Below are positions 6,147 through 6,381 of a stretch of 6,381 nt of DNA, piece after piece; positions within the stretch are counted from its first letter, which is position 1, and every line of letters starts with the position of its first letter. The notes beneath the pieces were generated by a model. It did not search any database, had not been told where the DNA came from, and was given only the letters and a program-made list of their open reading frames with translations. A program made the translations under genes and the position numbers. Source of the DNA: Candidatus Aminicenantota bacterium (GTDB lineage Bacteria; Acidobacteriota; Aminicenantia; Aminicenantales; UBA8522); NCBI GenBank assembly GCA_003524335.1, contig DQHV01000097.1, forward strand, positions 1 to 6,381, given 5' to 3'.

Positions 6147-6381
6147 GAAAGCCTCCTTGACAGAATTGGAGAAAGCCCTCGAACACAAGAAAACAATTCT
6201 GCTGGCCTTTTTGGTCACCACGATGGCCCATTTGCTATGGCTGGGAGGCATCCTGCTTGCGCCCTACCTCAGGAGTCGGTCTTCACCCTGGTCAGGGCTT
6301 GCCTATGCCGTCTACAGTCCGGTCTGCCACCAAGTCGCTGGTCGTTCCCTGCGCTGCTTCGGCGAGCCGCTGGCAGTCTGC
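6139..6381 (+). CDS. DUF2085-family membrane protein (N-terminal 81 codons, cut by window edge)
   Basis: The open frame starts at ATG 6139, inside the last codons of the glycosyltransferase gene, and continues to the window edge without a stop. After a charged, probably cytosolic N-terminus comes a membrane span at about 20-44. Next is the DUF2085-like pattern YSPVCHQ (59-65), RS (69-70), Gly75 and LAVC (78-81). Family members carry a Cys-His-Gln and then a Cys-x-x-Cys-type motif; the second cysteine pair would lie just past the edge. The biochemical role of DUF2085 is not established, although the conserved Cys and His suggest metal or redox chemistry. The 8-base overlap and AAGGG just before the start point to translational coupling with the upstream gene. 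Confidence 0.8.
   Translation, partial: MPEKASLTELEKALEHKKTILLAFLVTTMAHLLWLGGILLAPYLRSRSSPWSGLAYAVYSPVCHQVAGRSLRCFGEPLAVC

Overview
The window is compact bacterial chromosomal DNA: GC-rich, almost fully coding, with no mobile element, CRISPR array or rRNA. It contains a minus-strand proteostasis block (tRNA-Leu, tig, clpP, clpX), a minus-strand gene for an exported trypsin-fold/TPR protein, and a plus-strand pair of membrane-protein genes that runs off the right edge. The order tig-clpP-clpX is widespread in bacteria. The secreted protease-fold plus TPR protein and the GT87/DUF2085 genes would fit an Acidobacteriota- or Aminicenantes-like, or a deltaproteobacterial-grade, Gram-negative. That placement is a low-confidence inference; no marker here settles it.

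Left to right: positions 1-762 hold the first 254 codons of clpX (minus; the rest lies beyond base 1). clpP (808-1404) and trigger factor tig (1413-2690) follow on the same strand, separated by 45 and 8 bases. An 85-base tRNA-Leu with anticodon UAG (2780-2864) lies just upstream of tig in the same direction. Its 171-base upstream gap holds a good sigma-70-like promoter candidate and inverted repeats that could form mutually exclusive RNA hairpins. I see no convincing Rho-independent terminator between the tRNA and tig, so tRNA-Leu, tig, clpP and clpX may form one transcription unit.

Positions 3036-4862 (minus) encode a 608-residue exported protein: a signal sequence, a trypsin/HtrA-like domain, and about eleven TPR units. 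The nucleophile position of the protease motif reads Gly-Tyr-Asn-Gly-Gly-Pro instead of Gly-Asn-Ser-Gly-Gly-Pro. His and Asp are kept but the Ser is Asn, so the domain looks like a pseudoprotease used as a binding module. This is the most interesting observation in the window.

A 138-base AT-rich divergent intergenic region (4863-5000) carries two perfect TTGACA -35 boxes facing away from each other. One serves the TPR gene and has an inverted repeat in its spacer. The other lies so close to the plus-strand start codon that the message may be almost leaderless. The plus-strand gene (5001-6146) is a GT87/DUF2029-type polytopic GT-C glycosyltransferase. It overlaps by 8 bases the start of a DUF2085 membrane protein (6139 to the window edge), suggesting translational coupling.

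Functionally, the left half handles cytosolic protein folding (trigger factor) and regulated proteolysis (ClpXP). The right half concerns the cell envelope: an exported TPR scaffold and lipid-linked sugar transfer. I found no evidence of a novel multi-gene defence or mobile system.
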